Assembly (NCBI GenBank): GCA_947169505.1
Contig: CAMVPZ010000006.1
Location: 1-16,134, forward strand
Origin: an uncultured Pseudomonadota bacterium
Lineage (GTDB): Bacteria; Pseudomonadota; Alphaproteobacteria; Rs-D84
Direction of reading: 5' to 3'
Length of the DNA stretch: 16,134 nt
A model generated the notes under the pieces. That model was given only the letters and a program-made list of their open reading frames with translations. It was not told the DNA's origin and did not search any database. This document shows, piece by piece, positions 14,690 through 16,134 of the stretch. The first letter of the stretch is position 1. Every line of letters begins with the position of its first letter. The position numbers and the translations under genes were made by a program.

Positions 14690-15712
14690 ATGGCAACACC
14701 AAAAATTTCAATAATTATTCCAATGTGGGGTGTGGAAAAATATCTGCGCCGGTGTTTGGACAGTGTTAAAAATCAAACTTTTCAAGATTGGCAGGCAATT
14801 TGTGTCGATGATGAATCGCCTGATAAATCTGGCGAAATTGCTGAAGAATATGCAAAACAAGATAAACGTTTTGTTGTGATTCATAAAAAAAATGGTGGAT
14901 TATCTGATGCCCGAAATGCCGGTATGCCGTATGCCAAAGGTAAATACATTATGTATTTAGACAGTGATGATTTTATTCATCCACAGACTATGGAAATTGC
15001 TTATGAAATGGCGGAAAAAAATAAAGCCGATATTGTATCTTTTGCGTATGACAGATTTTATCGCCCGCAATTAATGGTTCGACATTTTTTACATATGGAT
15101 ACAGATAATGTTGTGCCTTTTGGTATTCGAAAAAAATATGATGTGAAAAATCTGGAAACACGAACAACAGATGATGTTTTTGAATATGCTACGGAACGTG
15201 CACATAATAAAAACAATCCAAATCGTAAATGGTTAATTAAACATTGTCAGGTTTGGAAAAATATGTATAAAAAATCTTTAATCAAAGATATACCTTTTAT
15301 CAAAGGTTTGTTGTTTGAAGATTTTCCATGGTGGAGTGAGGTTATGTTAAAACGTCCACGTGTGACAGTTGTGAATTTACCGCTTTATTATTACATACCA
15401 AATTTTGGCGGAATAGTTTTGTCTGCAAAACAATTAAAAATTATGAAATGTTTATGTACTGGGATTAAACACGCTTATAAATTGTATAAAGAAAAAGCGG
15501 ATAGCGACCAAATGAAAAAATGGCAATCACAATTTATGTGGTTTTTTGTAAATTGGGCTTTCCGTAAATTGAAATATTTTAAAACTGAACAAGAGATTAA
15601 TGAAGCACGAACGGAATTTATCGAAATGAACAAAATGGGTGTGTTTGATAGCGTGCCAAACGAATGGTACGATTTGCGTGAAAAAATTTATGATTTTATT
15701 GCAGTGAAATAA
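14690..15712 (+). CDS. Glycosyltransferase family 2
   Basis: This 340-residue GT-A enzyme uses a nucleotide sugar to extend a surface glycan. The N-terminal domain is classical: ISIIIPMWGVEKYLRRCLDS, VDDESPD (39-45) and GGLSDARNAGMPYAKGKYIMYLDSDD. The metal-binding DSDD is at 91-94. The C-terminal half has LLFEDFPWWSEV, resembling the ED-x-x-W segment common in this family that often carries the catalytic base. It ends in a positively charged helical region without membrane spans. GGGG lies shortly before the ATG. The following gene starts directly after the stop codon, so the cluster is transcribed as one unit. Confidence 0.9.
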   Translation: MATPKISIIIPMWGVEKYLRRCLDSVKNQTFQDWQAICVDDESPDKSGEIAEEYAKQDKRFVVIHKKNGGLSDARNAGMPYAKGKYIMYLDSDDFIHPQTMEIAYEMAEKNKADIVSFAYDRFYRPQLMVRHFLHMDTDNVVPFGIRKKYDVKNLETRTTDDVFEYATERAHNKNNPNRKWLIKHCQVWKNMYKKSLIKDIPFIKGLLFEDFPWWSEVMLKRPRVTVVNLPLYYYIPNFGGIVLSAKQLKIMKCLCTGIKHAYKLYKEKADSDQMKKWQSQFMWFFVNWAFRKLKYFKTEQEINEARTEFIEMNKMGVFDSVPNEWYDLREKIYDFIAVK

Positions 15713-16134
15713 ATGAAAAAATTACGGGTTGCTTTTTGTTTGCGTGATATGCAGATGGGCGGAGTTGAATCTGTGCTGGTGCGCACATTGGATGAATTAT
15801 CAAAGTATAAAAATATTGAAATATCTTTGATTACATATGTTGATGTTAAAACACCAATTTATCGTGAATATTTTCAAAAGCATCCGCAAATTAAATTGTA
15901 TTCTTTGTATTCTTGTAAATGGCTTGGAACAAATTTGCCACATTTTTTTCTTTGGAGAATAGGTATTCATTTTATGCGTGATATATATCGCAATATAAAA
16001 CGTTTATTTGTTATGCACAAATTCAAAGATATTGATGTATTTATTGATTATCATGATTTTGGTTTTCATAATGAATTAAAACAAATTAAAAATGCGAAAA
16101 AAATAGCATGGTTTCATTCTTCGTGGAATGTTTT
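15713..16134 (+). CDS. Glycosyltransferase, GT-B (family 4-like), N-terminal part; cut by window edge
   Basis: Translation from ATG 15713, which abuts the previous stop with no gap, gives 140 codons without a stop to the window end. MKKLRVAFCLRDMQMGGVESVLVRTL is the typical N-terminal acceptor domain of family 4 glycosyltransferases, where the GGVE segment contacts the substrate. KKIAWFHSSW near residue 130 is the usual later strand and loop. The donor-binding C-terminal domain with its E-x7-E motif is outside the window, so the call rests on the N-terminal half. The lack of any gap suggests translational coupling to the family 2 enzyme. Confidence 0.75.
   Translation, partial: MKKLRVAFCLRDMQMGGVESVLVRTLDELSKYKNIEISLITYVDVKTPIYREYFQKHPQIKLYSLYSCKWLGTNLPHFFLWRIGIHFMRDIYRNIKRLFVMHKFKDIDVFIDYHDFGFHNELKQIKNAKKIAWFHSSWNV

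Noticed and set aside
1..16134. CRISPR array, tRNA or rRNA genes
   Set aside because: No regular short repeats or cloverleaf-like intergenic sequence were seen, and all gaps are short.

Overview
The window is AT-rich and gene-dense, with 16 protein-coding genes, two of them cut by the window edges. No RNA gene, insertion sequence, CRISPR array or gap over 300 bases was seen. SecB, the lipoprotein MltA, MnmE, the RuvA/RuvC pair and a DciA-type helicase loader together point to a Gram-negative proteobacterium. The low GC content and the use of DciA rather than DnaC fit an uncultured, AT-rich alphaproteobacterium best, for example a gut or host-associated lineage. That assignment is inference, not proof.

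Layout. (1) 1-705, minus: the 5' part of an exonuclease III gene. (2) 776-5611, plus: three consecutive AMP-forming acyl-ligase (ANL superfamily) genes. Each encodes exactly 526 residues and they appear colinear without gaps. A strong promoter precedes the set, a hairpin separates copies 2 and 3, and a bidirectional terminator ends it. (3) 5639-7504, minus: ruvA-mnmE. (4) 7555-8837, plus: yebC followed by an unrecognised 180-residue protein built from two copies of a four-cysteine module. (5) 8874-9329, minus: secB, sharing a bidirectional terminator with the gene in (4). (6) 9409-11301, plus: mltA-dciA-ruvC, tightly packed. (7) 11362-12573, plus: an MFS-like transporter. (8) 12640-13716: recA with its own promoter. 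(9) 13775 to the end: a surface-glycan cluster of three different glycosyltransferases, the last running off the window.

How the genes work together. DNA repair and recombination is spread over several units: exonuclease III, RuvA, RuvC, RecA and the DciA loader. ruvB is absent and ruvA and ruvC are not adjacent. The three ligases probably activate related carboxylic acids, most likely fatty or aryl acids, as adenylates and then thioesters, but no carrier protein, thioesterase or transporter lies beside them. The glycosyltransferases probably build a capsule, O-antigen or similar surface polymer.

Three divergent gene pairs (xthA/ligase 1, ruvA/yebC, secB/mltA) are separated by only 50-80 bp. 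In each gap I can read sigma70-like promoters facing both ways and overlapping or abutting. The least ordinary parts of the window are the triplicated ligases and the duplicated four-cysteine protein.
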